Positions 8,901 through 18,608 of a stretch of 64,000 nt of DNA are shown here, one piece after another (the stretch's first letter is position 1; each line of letters starts with the position of its first letter). The position numbers and the translations under genes were made by a program. A model generated the notes under the pieces. The model saw only the letters and a list, made by a program, of their open reading frames with translations. It was not told the DNA's origin and did not search any database. This DNA comes from Streptacidiphilus sp. P02-A3a (lineage in GTDB: Bacteria > Actinomycetota > Actinomycetes > Streptomycetales > Streptomycetaceae): contig NZ_CP048289.1 in NCBI RefSeq assembly GCF_014084105.1, positions 7,077,922-7,141,921 of the forward strand, in the 5' to 3' direction.

Positions 8901-11900
8901 CCAGTCGCCGCAACGCGTTCGCCAATTCAGCGTGCAATGCCTCACCGGCAACGACGATACGCAGTCCCGACAGGCCGGATGCCTCCAATGTGCCGTCTGC
9001 GACAAGTTCGTGCCACAGTGACGGGGTCGCCTGCATCGTCGTTGCGCCGCTCCGCAGGAGCAGAGCGGCGAGCGCAATGGGGTCGCGCACGACGTCACGG
9101 GGCGCCAGGATCACTTCGGCGCCGCTGATCAGTGGCAGATAGAGCTCAAAGGCAGCGATATCGAAGGAAATCGTGGTCACTGCGAGCAGGCGGTCCTCGC
9201 CCGTGAGTGGGAATTTCAGCAGCATGCCCCGCAGCAGGCTCGCCAGACCGGCTTGCGTGATGATCGTGCCCTTGGGACGGCCGGTGGAACCCGAGGTGTA
9301 GATGACGTAGGCGGGGTTTTCCGGCCGCAGCGCGATCGTCCGGTCCGCATCGGCAGGGTTGGTTTCCGGCCACGGGTCCGGGTCCGCAGGTCCTGACCGT
9401 TCGTCGAGGAGCAGGACGGGAACCCCGTCCGCGACGAAACCCGCTGGCAGGCTTCCGTCCGTGAGTAGGAGGGAGACAGAGGCGTCATCAAGAATCAGCG
9501 AGATCCGCTCCACCGGATAGTCCAGATCCACGGGAACGTACGCCGCGCCCGACTTCAATACCGCCAGGAGCGCGATGACCAGTCCGTGGGAGCGGGGTAC
9601 CGCCACGGCCACGAACTGCTCCGGACCTATTCCTCGGGAGATCAGTTCATGGGCCAGTCGGTTGGCCTGCGTGTTCAGCTCCTCGTAGGTGAGCACCGAG
9701 TCGCCGAATGACACCGCCACCTTCCTCGGTGTGCGGGTTGCCTGCACCTCGATGAGTTCCGACAGGAATTGGTCGGCAATGTCCAGGCTCGTACTGTTCC
9801 AGTCCACCAGCAGTTGCTGCCGCTCTTCTCCGGACAGCACCTTTGCCTGGCCTATCCGCAGATCCGGATCAGCGGTGAATTCCTCCAGCACTCGGAGGAG
9901 CCGGGCGACTATCACCTTCACGGTTATCCCGTCGAACATGGGACCGTATTCGACGTCACACCGCAGGTCGTCGGTGAATGAGAAGAAGAGGTCAAATTTC
10001 GCCGCGTCGGAGTCGCTGACACGCACTGGCTGATCCTTGACACCGGGCAGGTCCAAGACTGCTCTGGCGTTGTTCTGAAGAACCAGCATCACTTGAAACA
10101 GGGGGTTAACCCCCACTGTACGCTCGGGGTTCAGCGCCTCGACCAGCATTTCGAACGGGAGATCCTGGTGTGCATAGGCGCTCAGGTCAGTCTCGCGTAC
10201 CCGGGCCAACAGCTCTCGGAATGTAGGGTCCCCCGAGACATCCGTACGCAGGACCAACGTATTCACGAAGAATCCTATGAGATCCTCCAAGCCGCTATCG
10301 GTGCGGCCCGCCACCGCAGTCCCCAACGGAATATCGGTACCGGCGCCCAACCGGCTTAGCAGGGCGGCCACTGCCGTCTGAAGGACCATGAACATGGTTG
10401 CCTGTCCATCGCGGGCCAGCGTGCCCAACCGCTCGCGCACCTCAGGTGCGACGGCGAACGTGAACCGACCTCCGGAACGGCCGACCACCAACGACCTTGG
10501 ACGATCGAACGGGAGCTCCAGTTCGCCGGGCAATCCGGCCAGCTCAGTCCGCCAGTAGGCCAGTTGTCCGGACAGCAGACTCTCGGGATCCCCCTCATCG
10601 CCCAGCAATTCGTGTTGCCAAAGCGTGTAGTCCAGGTACTGCACAGGCAGCGGCGTCCACGCCGCCCGACGACCTCGAATCCGCGCTGAGTAGGCCTCCG
10701 CCAGGTCACGTGCCAAAGGCGCCATAGACCAACCGTCTGCGGCAATGTGATGCATCACCAGGAGAAGAACATGCTCGTCCTCAGCCAATTCGAACAACCA
10801 CGCCCTCACAGGCAGGTCCACCGCGAGATCGAATCCCTGCCAGGCGGCAGCTGCCGAGGCGGCGGCCAACTCGTCCTCATCGCAGGGCACGACGGCCAGG
10901 GCCGGCCACGATTCCGACGCTTCGAGTACCTGCTGCCAGGGCTCGCCGTCGATGTCCGGGAAGACTGTCCGCAGGCTTTCATGCCGCTTCACCACGTCCC
11001 GCAGCGCGGCCTCCAATGCCTTGATGTCCAGAGCGCCGGAGAAACGATGGAAGAAGGGGACGTTGTAGGTGGCGTCTGATCCGTTGAGCCGATTCAGGAA
11101 CCACAGTCGGCGCTGTGCGGATGAAAGCGGTGGGAACGGTGGCCGGGGCATCTGGACGAGCTCCGGCCGTACTTGGGAGCCGTCGTTCACGCGCCCGGCG
11201 AGGCCCGCAACTGACGAGGAATCGAAGAGGTCACGGATCCCCACTTCGACGCCGAGGACCGCTCGGATGCGGCTGACGAGGCGGGTGGCGAGCAGCGAGT
11301 GCCCACCCAGGTCGAAGAATCCATCGTCGATGCCGACCCGGTCCAGCCCCAGTACCTCACCGAACAGGCCGCAGAGGATCTCCTCACGCGGACTACGCGG
11401 AGCGCGGAAAGAGGCTGAGGCTTCGTACTCCGGAGTCGGCAGCGCTCGGACATCCAGCTTGCCGTTCGTCGTCAAGGGAAGAGCGTCCAACACAACGACG
11501 GCTGCCGGAACCATGTAGTCGGGCAGGGAGGCGCCCACGAAGCGGCGTAGTTCGGCTGGGTCCAGAGCCTCGGCGAGACTGGCAACGACGTAGGCCACAA
11601 GCCGCTTGTCTCCAGGCTGGTCTTCCCGGGCGACCACTGCGGCCTGGGCAACACCAGGATGGCGCGCCAGTACCGACTCGACCTCACCCGGCTCGATCCG
11701 GAACCCCCGGATCTTCACCTGCGTGTCTGCGCGACCGATGAACTCAAGCTCCCCGGAGGCGTTCCAGCGCGCCAGGTCACCGGTCCGGTACATCCGCGAA
11801 CCGGCAGGCCCCAACGGATCAGCCACAAAACGCTCAGCCGTCACCCCCGGCTGCCCCACGTACCCCCGAGCCAGACCTGCTCCAGATATGTACAACTCCC

Positions 11901-14900
11901 CGGCTACGCCCACCGGGGTCGGTTGCAGCACGGTGTTGAGCACATAAGCGCGCGTGTTGTCCAGCGGCCGACCGATCGGTACCGAGTGGCCCAGTTCCTG
12001 TCCCGGGCCCAACACATGCTGTACGGCATAGGTCGTGGTCTCCGTCGGCCCGTAGACATGTCGCACGACGATGCCGGGAACCTCATCCCGCAGTCGCTGT
12101 ACTGCGGAGATCGCCATTGCTTCACCGCCGGTGAGGATCTCCCTCACTCCGGCGAAGGCGCTGGGGCACTCATCAGCCAACACGCGGAGCAGGGCCGTCG
12201 TAATGAAGATCGCTGTGATCTGCTCTTCCGAGATCAGGTGCTGCAGCACGGCTGCGTCGAGGTCCCCAGCAGGTGCGACGACCACCTGTCCACCTGACAA
12301 CAACGGCGCCCACAACTCGTAGGTGGAGGCATCAAAGGCATGCGGCGAGTGGAAGAGAACCCGCTCACCGATGCCCAGGGCAAGCGCCCGGTCCAACGCC
12401 AATCCGGCTACATCCGCGTGGGTGATGGCCACGCCCTTTGGGACACCGGTCGAGCCCGACGTATACATGACGTATGCCAGCTGTTCGCTGTCACACTCGG
12501 GCAACGGTTCACCGACTGTGTTGTCGGGCGCAAGCCCGACGCACGTACCCAGCTCCAAGACGGTCACACCGCGGGCGGCAGATCGGTCGACGAGTTCGTG
12601 GGTACGTGTCGCCTGATCGATAAGCAGGAGCGGGGCAGCTGTACCGTCCAGTACCTTCAGCATCCGAGCCAGAGGGAAGCCTGTCGGCAACGGCACGTAG
12701 TAACCGCCGGCCTTGATGACGGCCAGCAGGGCGACCAGCAGGTCGATCGAACGCTCCATCAGCACAGCAACTGCCGACTCGTGCACCACACCATGTCGTC
12801 GGAGGTTCTGGGCCAGCAGATCCGCTCGCTCGTTGAGTTCTGTGTACGTGAGGACGGTGTCCCCGGATGACACAGCCCGCGCGTGCGGGGTCCGCGCCAC
12901 CTGTGCTTCGAACAGCTTCGGGAGTGTCGCCTCGGAGATCGGATGCTGGGTGGCGTTCCACTCGACGAGCAGCAGCTCGCGCTCCTCCGGTGCCAGAAGG
13001 TCGACCTGCCCGACGCGCGCATCCGCGTCGGCTGTGAACAGCTCGAATACCCTTACCAGGCGACTGGCGATTCCTTCGACCGTGCTTCGATCGAACAGGT
13101 CGGTACGGTATTCAATCGTCCCCCGGCAGTGGCCTGGGCCTTCCCCTGTGCTTCTGTGCTCACTCAGGATGAAGCTCAGGTCGAACTTCGCCATTCCCAG
13201 GCCGACCCTGACCGGTTGACCGTCAAGCTCCGGGAAGGCGGGACGCCGTTCAACGCCGTTCTGGAGCACGAAGCTGACCTGGAACAACGGATTGGAACCA
13301 AGGACCCTTTCGGGGTTGAGCACCTCGACCAGGGACTCGAACGGGATGTCCTGGTTCGCGTAGGCAGCCAGATCCGTCTCCCGGATGCGGGCGAGCAGCT
13401 CCCGGAAGCTCGGGTCTCCGGAGAGATCGGTGCGCAGGACAAGGGTGTTGATGAAGAACCCCACGAGATCATCCAGCGCGTCATCGGTCCGCCCGGCGAT
13501 CGGGCTGCCCAGCGGAATATCCGTGCCGACTCCGAGGTGGGACAGCAGTACCGCAATCCCGGTCTGCAGGACCATGAACATCGTGGTCTGGTTTTCCTGA
13601 GCCAGTGCCGACAAGCCGGCGTAGACCGCCGGAGGCAGCTCGAAGGGAACCACGGCACCCGGCGAGTCCGCCGCTGTTGAACGGGGACGATCGAGGGGAA
13701 GATCGATCAGGCCCGGTAGCCCTTGAAGATTCGCTTTCCAGAACTCCAGCTGTCGTGCGAACAAGCTGTTCGGATCGCTCTCATCGCCCAGCAGCAGACG
13801 CTGCCACAGGGTGTAGTCGGCATACTGGACCCGCATGGTCGGCAGAGTCGGCACAGCCCCCTTTCGGCGTGCCTCGTATGCCTCGGCCAGGTCCCGCATC
13901 AACGGAGCCAGCGACCATCCGTCACAGGCGATGTGGTGTACCACCAGCAGGAGGATGTGCTCTCCGGCGCCCATCGCGAACAGCCGGGCCCGGATGGGCA
14001 GTTCCCGGGAGAGGTCGAAGCCCTGCCGGACGGCGGCGGTCAACTTCCGGTCGAGGTCATCAATACCGGCCTCAACCACCGTGATGGCGGGCCGCACCGC
14101 CGCCCCCGACAGCACCTGCTGCCAGGCCTGGCCGTCTGCGGCCGGGAAGACCGTCCGGAGGCTTTCGTGCCGACTGACCACATCCGCCAACGCCGACTCG
14201 AGCGCGGTGACGTCGAGCACGCCGGAAAGCCGCAGCGCGAGAGGAATGTGATAGGCCGCCCCTTGGTCCAACTGGTGCAGGAACCACAGCCTCCGCTGCG
14301 CGAACGACAAGGGGAGTCTTTCTGGCCGCTCCAGCACACGCAGCGGGGGCCGCACCTCCTGGCCCGTCTCCAGACGCTCGCTGAGCCCGGCAACACTCGG
14401 GGCCTCGAAGAAGGTACGGACCGCCACCTCCAGCCCCAGGACCGTCCGGATGCGGCTGAGCAGGCGGGTTGCCAGAAGTGAGTGTCCGCCCAGGTTGAAG
14501 AATCCGTCATCGATACCGACCCGGTCCAGCCCCAGCACCTCACCGAACAGGCCGCAGAGGATCTCCTCACGCGGGTTGCGTGGAGCGCGGGAAGACAGCG
14601 AGGCCGCGAACTCCGGGACCGGCAGCGCTCGGCGGTCGAGCTTGCCGTTCGTAGTCAACGGAAGAGCGTCCAAGATCACGATCGCTGCCGGGACCATGTA
14701 GTCCGGCACGGAAGCACTCACAAAGCGACGCAACTCGGCAGGCTCGGCCGCCCCAGGCCCCTCCCCGATGACATACGCCACCAGACTCTTATCCCCAGGG
14801 ACGTCTTCCCGGCTGATTACCGCGGCCTGAGCGATGTCGGGATGCCGCAACAGCACCGACTCGACCTCTGCTGGCTCGACCCGGAACCCCCGGATCTTCA

Positions 14901-17538
14901 CCTGCGCATCCGCGCGACCCAGGAACTCCAACTCCCCGGACGCGTTCCACCTCGCCAGGTCACCGGTCCGGTACATCCTCGAACCAGCAGGTCCGAACGG
15001 ATCAGCTACAAAACGTTCGGCCGTCGTACCCGGCTGCCCCAAGTATCCGCGGGCGATCTGGGCTCCTGCCAGGTACAGCTCTCCCTTGGCGCCTGGTGGC
15101 ACCGGCTGCAGGCGGTCGTCCAGAACATATGCCGAAGTGTTCGACAGTGGGCGGCCGATGACCGGTTGCTCGCTGTCCGAGATTTTCCCGGCCGACGCCG
15201 CGACTGTGTATTCAGTGGGCCCGTAGTAGTTGTACGCGTGGATACGAGGCGCCAACCGAAGTTCGTCCCAAAGGCCTTGCCCGATGGCCTCACCCGCTAC
15301 AACAAGCAAGGAGGGCACCCAACGAGGGTTCCGGAGAAGGCCGACTGCGACCAGGACCTGAGCGTGGGACGGAGTCACGTCCATGAAATCGATCTCATGC
15401 TCGTCGACGTAGCGGACCAGCAGCCCGGCGTCACGGCGGACCTCGTCACTGATCAGGTGAAGCTCATGGCCTGCCACCATGGCCAGCGGCCCCTGCCAGG
15501 CCGCGTCGAAGGAGTGCGCCGCGGTCAAGGCGATCCGCAACCGGTCACGCTCGAGCCGCCTTGCGTGAGAACCGAACAGAGCAGCGCTCTCGTCGGCGTA
15601 AAGATTAGCCAGGCTGCGGTGCTCGACGACGACACCTTTGGGGCGACCGGTGGAACCGGAAGTGAAGATCACGTAGGCCGCGTTCTCAGGCCGCAAGGAT
15701 CCCAGCCGGTCCGCATCAGTGAGATCTCGGTCCGAGGCCCGAGCGCAGGCCCGAACCACTTCCTGATCGTCCGTGCGTAGGATGTCCAATTCTCCTGAGG
15801 CGGCATCAGGAAGGTGGAAAGAGAGCTCACCTGCCGTCACTACCACCTTCGGCCGGGCATCCGCGAATACCTGGGCAATGCGGTCGAGCGGCTGGTCGAG
15901 GTTCAGCGGAAGTACCGTTGCCCCCGCTTTCCATACCGCCATGAGCGCAACAATCTGCTCCACCGACCGGGGCAGGGCCACACCCACCACGCACTCGATG
16001 CCTACCCCTCGTTCGACCAGGAGTCGAGCCAGCTGGTTGGCCTTTGCGTTCAGTCGGACGTAGCTGGCTTCGACGCCGTCGGAGACGAGCGCTACCTCCT
16101 GCGGCGTGCGTCTCACCTGGTCTTCAAAAGAATCCGTGATGAGGTTCGGCCCTGCCGGCCGCTGTGTGCCGGTACGGCCGAAGAGCAGGTCCTCACGCTC
16201 GGAGGCGTCCATGAACGAGATGCCCGAAAGCGCAAGCCCGGGGTCGGAGACGACCTGGTCAAGGATCCGCGTGAATCGGCGGCCGAATCCCTCGATCGTC
16301 GAGCGTCGGAAGAGGTCAGTCCGGTAGCTCAGCGCGTATTCCAGGCACCCGTCCACCACAGAGGTGCTCAACTCGAGATCGAAGTTCACACTGGACCTGC
16401 TCTGGCTGAGGCGACGCATGCGCTCAACCGATGCCGGATCAGTAGCAGTGGTTCGACGTTCACCGTGGTGTATGTACACCAGATCGAAGATCGGGTTGCG
16501 ACCGGGCTCGCGAATGGGATTTACCGCTGCGACTACCTGGTCGAAGGGAGCACTCTGATGGGTGTTGGCCGACTCCATTTTGGAGTGGACCAGGCGCACC
16601 AGCTCACGGACGGTGCCGGCAGCTGACAGATCGGCCCGCAGCGCCGTTGTGTTGACAAAGAACCCCACGACGTCATGGAATTCGGCCTGATAACGACCGG
16701 TGAACGCGGTGCCGATCGTCACGTCCGTCTGACCGGAGTACTCAGCCAGGAGGAATTGGAACACAGCCGCGACCACGCTCGGTAGCGCCGACCGCTGGCG
16801 CAAGGCGAATCGCCGCAGCTTCTCGGTGGCCTCCCCCGACAGCTTGAATCGGACCACGTCGCCAGGGAGACCCGAGGTCTGTGGCCTCGGAAAGTCGAGC
16901 GGGAATTCCAAACGATCGAATCCGTCTAGCTCACTCCTCCAGTAGTCCACCTGTGCCAACGTACCGCTCTCGCCGGAATACTGCCGCTGCGCTGCCGCGA
17001 AGCCTGAGAAGGTGTTCGCCAGTACCGGCAGGTCCGGGGACCGACCCAGCAGCTGAGCCTCATACAGCGCTGCCAGGTCGCGCTGCAGGAGCCTGAACGA
17101 CCAACCGTCGATGAGAATGTGGTGCATGACGAGAATCAGGACATCGCGCCCGTTTCCGCAGTGGACCACCACACCGCGTACAGGTGGAGCTTCCACCAGC
17201 GAGAACGGCTGGGCGGCCGCCGCTTCCGCGGCCGCCTGCAGGCCGTCATCGCCGCTGACGGCAAGCCACGCCAGAGGCAGTTCGAACTCATCCAGGACAA
17301 GTCGGCTCGGACGTCCTGACCCGTCCAGCGGGTAGCTTGTCCGCAGGATCTGGTGCCGTTCCACCAATTGGGAGACCGCCGCGAGGAGGGATGACTCCAC
17401 CATGGCAGAGGTGAATTCCAGCATCAAAATATTATTGAAACTGATGCTACCCGGGTCAAGCTGCTGCAGCCACCAGAGCCGCTCTTCTCCGAAGGACAGG
17501 AAATTTTCGCTGCCGGATTCATTCACTGGGTCTCCCAT
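5908..17538 (-). CDS. Trimodular non-ribosomal peptide synthetase, C-A-T-C-A-T-C-A(N-MT)-T-TE
   Basis: A 3876-residue synthetase. C domains have intact HHxxxDG motifs near residues 137 (HHILIDG), 1200 (HHIACDG) and 2262 (HHIAADG). A domains show TSGSTG near 625, 1695 and 2750. T domains carry GGHSL near 1020, 2083 and 3556. A SAM methyltransferase (VLEIGVGNG near 3122) is inserted in the third A domain between its core and its final A10 segment (PNGKLDRR), as in N-methylating modules. A C-terminal thioesterase has GWSFGG near 3702 and a likely His in CAHTEML. There is no epimerase. Specificity residues aligned by eye to GrsA are D-A-Q-D-V-A-Y-V-A, D-A-Y-F-L-G-V-T-Y and D-I-F-Q-V-A-L-I-Y. The third is nearest glycine codes. 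The first has an acidic 278 position that could suit diaminopropionate. These assignments are tentative. The N-terminal C domain implies an upstream acyl or aminoacyl donor. Confidence 0.95.
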   Translation of the reverse strand: MGDPVNESGSENFLSFGEERLWWLQQLDPGSISFNNILMLEFTSAMVESSLLAAVSQLVERHQILRTSYPLDGSGRPSRLVLDEFELPLAWLAVSGDDGLQAAAEAAAAQPFSLVEAPPVRGVVVHCGNGRDVLILVMHHILIDGWSFRLLQRDLAALYEAQLLGRSPDLPVLANTFSGFAAAQRQYSGESGTLAQVDYWRSELDGFDRLEFPLDFPRPQTSGLPGDVVRFKLSGEATEKLRRFALRQRSALPSVVAAVFQFLLAEYSGQTDVTIGTAFTGRYQAEFHDVVGFFVNTTALRADLSAAGTVRELVRLVHSKMESANTHQSAPFDQVVAAVNPIREPGRNPIFDLVYIHHGERRTTATDPASVERMRRLSQSRSSVNFDLELSTSVVDGCLEYALSYRTDLFRRSTIEGFGRRFTRILDQVVSDPGLALSGISFMDASEREDLLFGRTGTQRPAGPNLITDSFEDQVRRTPQEVALVSDGVEASYVRLNAKANQLARLLVERGVGIECVVGVALPRSVEQIVALMAVWKAGATVLPLNLDQPLDRIAQVFADARPKVVVTAGELSFHLPDAASGELDILRTDDQEVVRACARASDRDLTDADRLGSLRPENAAYVIFTSGSTGRPKGVVVEHRSLANLYADESAALFGSHARRLERDRLRIALTAAHSFDAAWQGPLAMVAGHELHLISDEVRRDAGLLVRYVDEHEIDFMDVTPSHAQVLVAVGLLRNPRWVPSLLVVAGEAIGQGLWDELRLAPRIHAYNYYGPTEYTVAASAGKISDSEQPVIGRPLSNTSAYVLDDRLQPVPPGAKGELYLAGAQIARGYLGQPGTTAERFVADPFGPAGSRMYRTGDLARWNASGELEFLGRADAQVKIRGFRVEPAEVESVLLRHPDIAQAAVISREDVPGDKSLVAYVIGEGPGAAEPAELRRFVSASVPDYMVPAAIVILDALPLTTNGKLDRRALPVPEFAASLSSRAPRNPREEILCGLFGEVLGLDRVGIDDGFFNLGGHSLLATRLLSRIRTVLGLEVAVRTFFEAPSVAGLSERLETGQEVRPPLRVLERPERLPLSFAQRRLWFLHQLDQGAAYHIPLALRLSGVLDVTALESALADVVSRHESLRTVFPAADGQAWQQVLSGAAVRPAITVVEAGIDDLDRKLTAAVRQGFDLSRELPIRARLFAMGAGEHILLLVVHHIACDGWSLAPLMRDLAEAYEARRKGAVPTLPTMRVQYADYTLWQRLLLGDESDPNSLFARQLEFWKANLQGLPGLIDLPLDRPRSTAADSPGAVVPFELPPAVYAGLSALAQENQTTMFMVLQTGIAVLLSHLGVGTDIPLGSPIAGRTDDALDDLVGFFINTLVLRTDLSGDPSFRELLARIRETDLAAYANQDIPFESLVEVLNPERVLGSNPLFQVSFVLQNGVERRPAFPELDGQPVRVGLGMAKFDLSFILSEHRSTGEGPGHCRGTIEYRTDLFDRSTVEGIASRLVRVFELFTADADARVGQVDLLAPEERELLLVEWNATQHPISEATLPKLFEAQVARTPHARAVSSGDTVLTYTELNERADLLAQNLRRHGVVHESAVAVLMERSIDLLVALLAVIKAGGYYVPLPTGFPLARMLKVLDGTAAPLLLIDQATRTHELVDRSAARGVTVLELGTCVGLAPDNTVGEPLPECDSEQLAYVMYTSGSTGVPKGVAITHADVAGLALDRALALGIGERVLFHSPHAFDASTYELWAPLLSGGQVVVAPAGDLDAAVLQHLISEEQITAIFITTALLRVLADECPSAFAGVREILTGGEAMAISAVQRLRDEVPGIVVRHVYGPTETTTYAVQHVLGPGQELGHSVPIGRPLDNTRAYVLNTVLQPTPVGVAGELYISGAGLARGYVGQPGVTAERFVADPLGPAGSRMYRTGDLARWNASGELEFIGRADTQVKIRGFRIEPGEVESVLARHPGVAQAAVVAREDQPGDKRLVAYVVASLAEALDPAELRRFVGASLPDYMVPAAVVVLDALPLTTNGKLDVRALPTPEYEASASFRAPRSPREEILCGLFGEVLGLDRVGIDDGFFDLGGHSLLATRLVSRIRAVLGVEVGIRDLFDSSSVAGLAGRVNDGSQVRPELVQMPRPPFPPLSSAQRRLWFLNRLNGSDATYNVPFFHRFSGALDIKALEAALRDVVKRHESLRTVFPDIDGEPWQQVLEASESWPALAVVPCDEDELAAASAAAAWQGFDLAVDLPVRAWLFELAEDEHVLLLVMHHIAADGWSMAPLARDLAEAYSARIRGRRAAWTPLPVQYLDYTLWQHELLGDEGDPESLLSGQLAYWRTELAGLPGELELPFDRPRSLVVGRSGGRFTFAVAPEVRERLGTLARDGQATMFMVLQTAVAALLSRLGAGTDIPLGTAVAGRTDSGLEDLIGFFVNTLVLRTDVSGDPTFRELLARVRETDLSAYAHQDLPFEMLVEALNPERTVGVNPLFQVMLVLQNNARAVLDLPGVKDQPVRVSDSDAAKFDLFFSFTDDLRCDVEYGPMFDGITVKVIVARLLRVLEEFTADPDLRIGQAKVLSGEERQQLLVDWNSTSLDIADQFLSELIEVQATRTPRKVAVSFGDSVLTYEELNTQANRLAHELISRGIGPEQFVAVAVPRSHGLVIALLAVLKSGAAYVPVDLDYPVERISLILDDASVSLLLTDGSLPAGFVADGVPVLLLDERSGPADPDPWPETNPADADRTIALRPENPAYVIYTSGSTGRPKGTIITQAGLASLLRGMLLKFPLTGEDRLLAVTTISFDIAAFELYLPLISGAEVILAPRDVVRDPIALAALLLRSGATTMQATPSLWHELVADGTLEASGLSGLRIVVAGEALHAELANALRRLGEVTNLYGPTETTIYSTAAPLAGVSAEAKPPIGRPVANTRAYVLDTALSPVPIGVTGELYLAGTGLARGYLNRPDLTAERFIADPFSSSGERMYRTGDLVRWNPRGDLEFIGRADDQVKLRGFRIEPGEIESVLTAHTGVARAAVMIREDREGDRRLVAYVLPSSTGDEGGEEVDGRPDHRVEEWRHVYDLQYAGMVDDSFKESFAAWNSSYDGNPIPLEEMREWRDHTVSRVLSLRPHRVLEIGVGNGLLMSEIAPGCQEYWATDFSEEAISRLAAAWNGEFSSCPHTRFSTQAADDFSNLPESHFDVIVINSVVQYFPDIDYLARVLRGAMAALSPGGTVFLGDVRDHRLFKCLQVALTAGDAESPEGRAEVIRAAERRMHLEEELLVDPRFFASIGGEIEGLAGVEIHLKRGSYHNELSRYRYDVLLRKAPCSVVQVDELEHLLWGREISDVEALRTVLASYRPASIRIGRIPNSRLSEEWGRFADLEGMGGRLTPGAQGESEIGSAVDPEELYELAAAMDYRLTATPLRHAEPNTFDAIFLDGRVGNGNESPSDPANTTVQLAGDTRSQFNSFANHPAAARRSARLQDSLRQKLTTELPDHLIPSAIVVIDAFPLTPNGKLDRRALPAPDLGVALGGAPRTELEQKLCDLFCEVLGLAEVGVEDGFFDLGGHSLMAMRLISRIRATIGLEVGIQTLLEAPTPAKLAERLDDSIGREGLNAVGLPREADVEQVDPLAMLLPLRIEGSHSPVFFVHPIGGLSWCYSRLLPYIPSEHPVYGLQSSSFTSPAALPDSITELAKRYIAQIQEVQPHGPYYLAGWSFGGVVAHEMAVALEALGEDVPTLLLLDSLPAVSKNPEEIGDLPEQALRLIEESIRGASAGLMAEISDTGIDLSAIARHCLGMMDTHDSRVFHGRIISVEASGSNDIRSKAKVDWAGLTDGGTNIHVVDCAHTEMLDPGPVLRIGAILSEMMANLHGGAAAEWKREMAAIPGVI

Positions 17539-17591
17539 GGCATGTCTTTCTATACTGCCAACAGCTTGCGGGGTGGGGCTGCCGGAACTGC

Positions 17592-18593
17592 CTACCAGCG
17601 GCTGGTCTCACCGATGAAATCCGGGATAGCGATGGCGCTGCCTCGGCGCTCGGCCTCGCCGAGAACGTAGTGGCCGACGGCCAGGTCGAGGATCCCCAGA
17701 CCGAAAGGGGAAAAGACAGTTGCCTTGTCCGGATCGAGAACCAGGTCCCCCTTGAGTGCAGAACCCAGGGTCCCCGTGACGAAGTCCCGGCTGCCGCTGA
17801 GCTGTTCGGCCAGATGGGGCGAGGTCTGAGCCTTAAGGCAGTGGTCGACGTCGTCGACGATGTTGTTGCAGGCCAGGATCAGTTCCGGGTCGAGGTCGCG
17901 CAGGGATATGTTGACCAGCAGCTGGTCAGGTCGCAGTCGGGTATGCCCGGGCACATAGGGCTTCGCCGTCGTCGTCGCGAAGACGACAACGTCCTTGGCG
18001 AGGGCCTCGTCCAGAGTCCCGGTCGTGGCGGGCACACCCAGGCGCTCCCTGGCATGGGCAGCCAGGTGGTTCGCGCTGGCCGAGTCCAGGTCGTGCACCA
18101 AGACGTCTACCACGTCGATGCGATGGGCTTGGAGGTAGTCGGTGATGGTGCGAGCGATGACACCCGCACCGATGACGCCGACGCTTACCGAAGCAACGGC
18201 GGGGACAAGTCGGCCGATAGCAACCGCGGCAGATGCGGCAGTACGCGCGGCGCTGATACCCGCTGCCTCCAGGCAGGCCAGCGGGTACCCCGTGCCGTAG
18301 TCGTTCAGGAGCAGGACGGCCGAAGCCCGGGGGCGACCGTACTGGACGTTGTCGGGGAAGCTGGCGATCCACTTGATCCCGATGGTGTCCACGCTCCCCC
18401 CTAGGTAGGAAGGCAACGCGATGACGCGGGAGTTCGGCTTGCCAGGAAAGCGGAGAAAATAGCTGTCAGGGTTCACCGAGAGCTTTTGCTCATGTGCGAC
18501 ATAGGTTTCGGCCACGATTCGCAGAATGTCATGATGGGAATCGTTCAGTATCGACGAAACCGCTGCTCCGGGCACGACTGCAAAGTCCTTCAA
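17592..18593 (-). CDS. sbnB: SbnB-like dehydrogenase (L-2,3-diaminopropionate synthesis), ornithine cyclodeaminase family
   Basis: In the known pathway SbnB oxidatively cleaves N-(2-amino-2-carboxyethyl)-L-glutamate to 2,3-diaminopropionate and 2-oxoglutarate. The 333-residue protein has the family pattern: an N-terminal substrate lobe ending with KWIASFPDN and SAVLLLNDYGTGYPLACL. The NAD-binding segment VGVIGAGVIARTI follows, then LVNISLRDLDPE and the late GDLVLDP and FSPFGLGILDLA. It starts with TTG, supported by GAGGGA six bases upstream. It lies 15 bases after sbnA and just upstream of the synthetase, so all three are probably co-transcribed. The pairing with an SbnA homologue makes this function more likely than ornithine cyclodeaminase. 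Confidence 0.88.
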   Translation of the reverse strand: MKDFAVVPGAAVSSILNDSHHDILRIVAETYVAHEQKLSVNPDSYFLRFPGKPNSRVIALPSYLGGSVDTIGIKWIASFPDNVQYGRPRASAVLLLNDYGTGYPLACLEAAGISAARTAASAAVAIGRLVPAVASVSVGVIGAGVIARTITDYLQAHRIDVVDVLVHDLDSASANHLAAHARERLGVPATTGTLDEALAKDVVVFATTTAKPYVPGHTRLRPDQLLVNISLRDLDPELILACNNIVDDVDHCLKAQTSPHLAEQLSGSRDFVTGTLGSALKGDLVLDPDKATVFSPFGLGILDLAVGHYVLGEAERRGSAIAIPDFIGETSRW

Positions 18594-18608
18594 GTCAGAT
18601 CCCTCACT

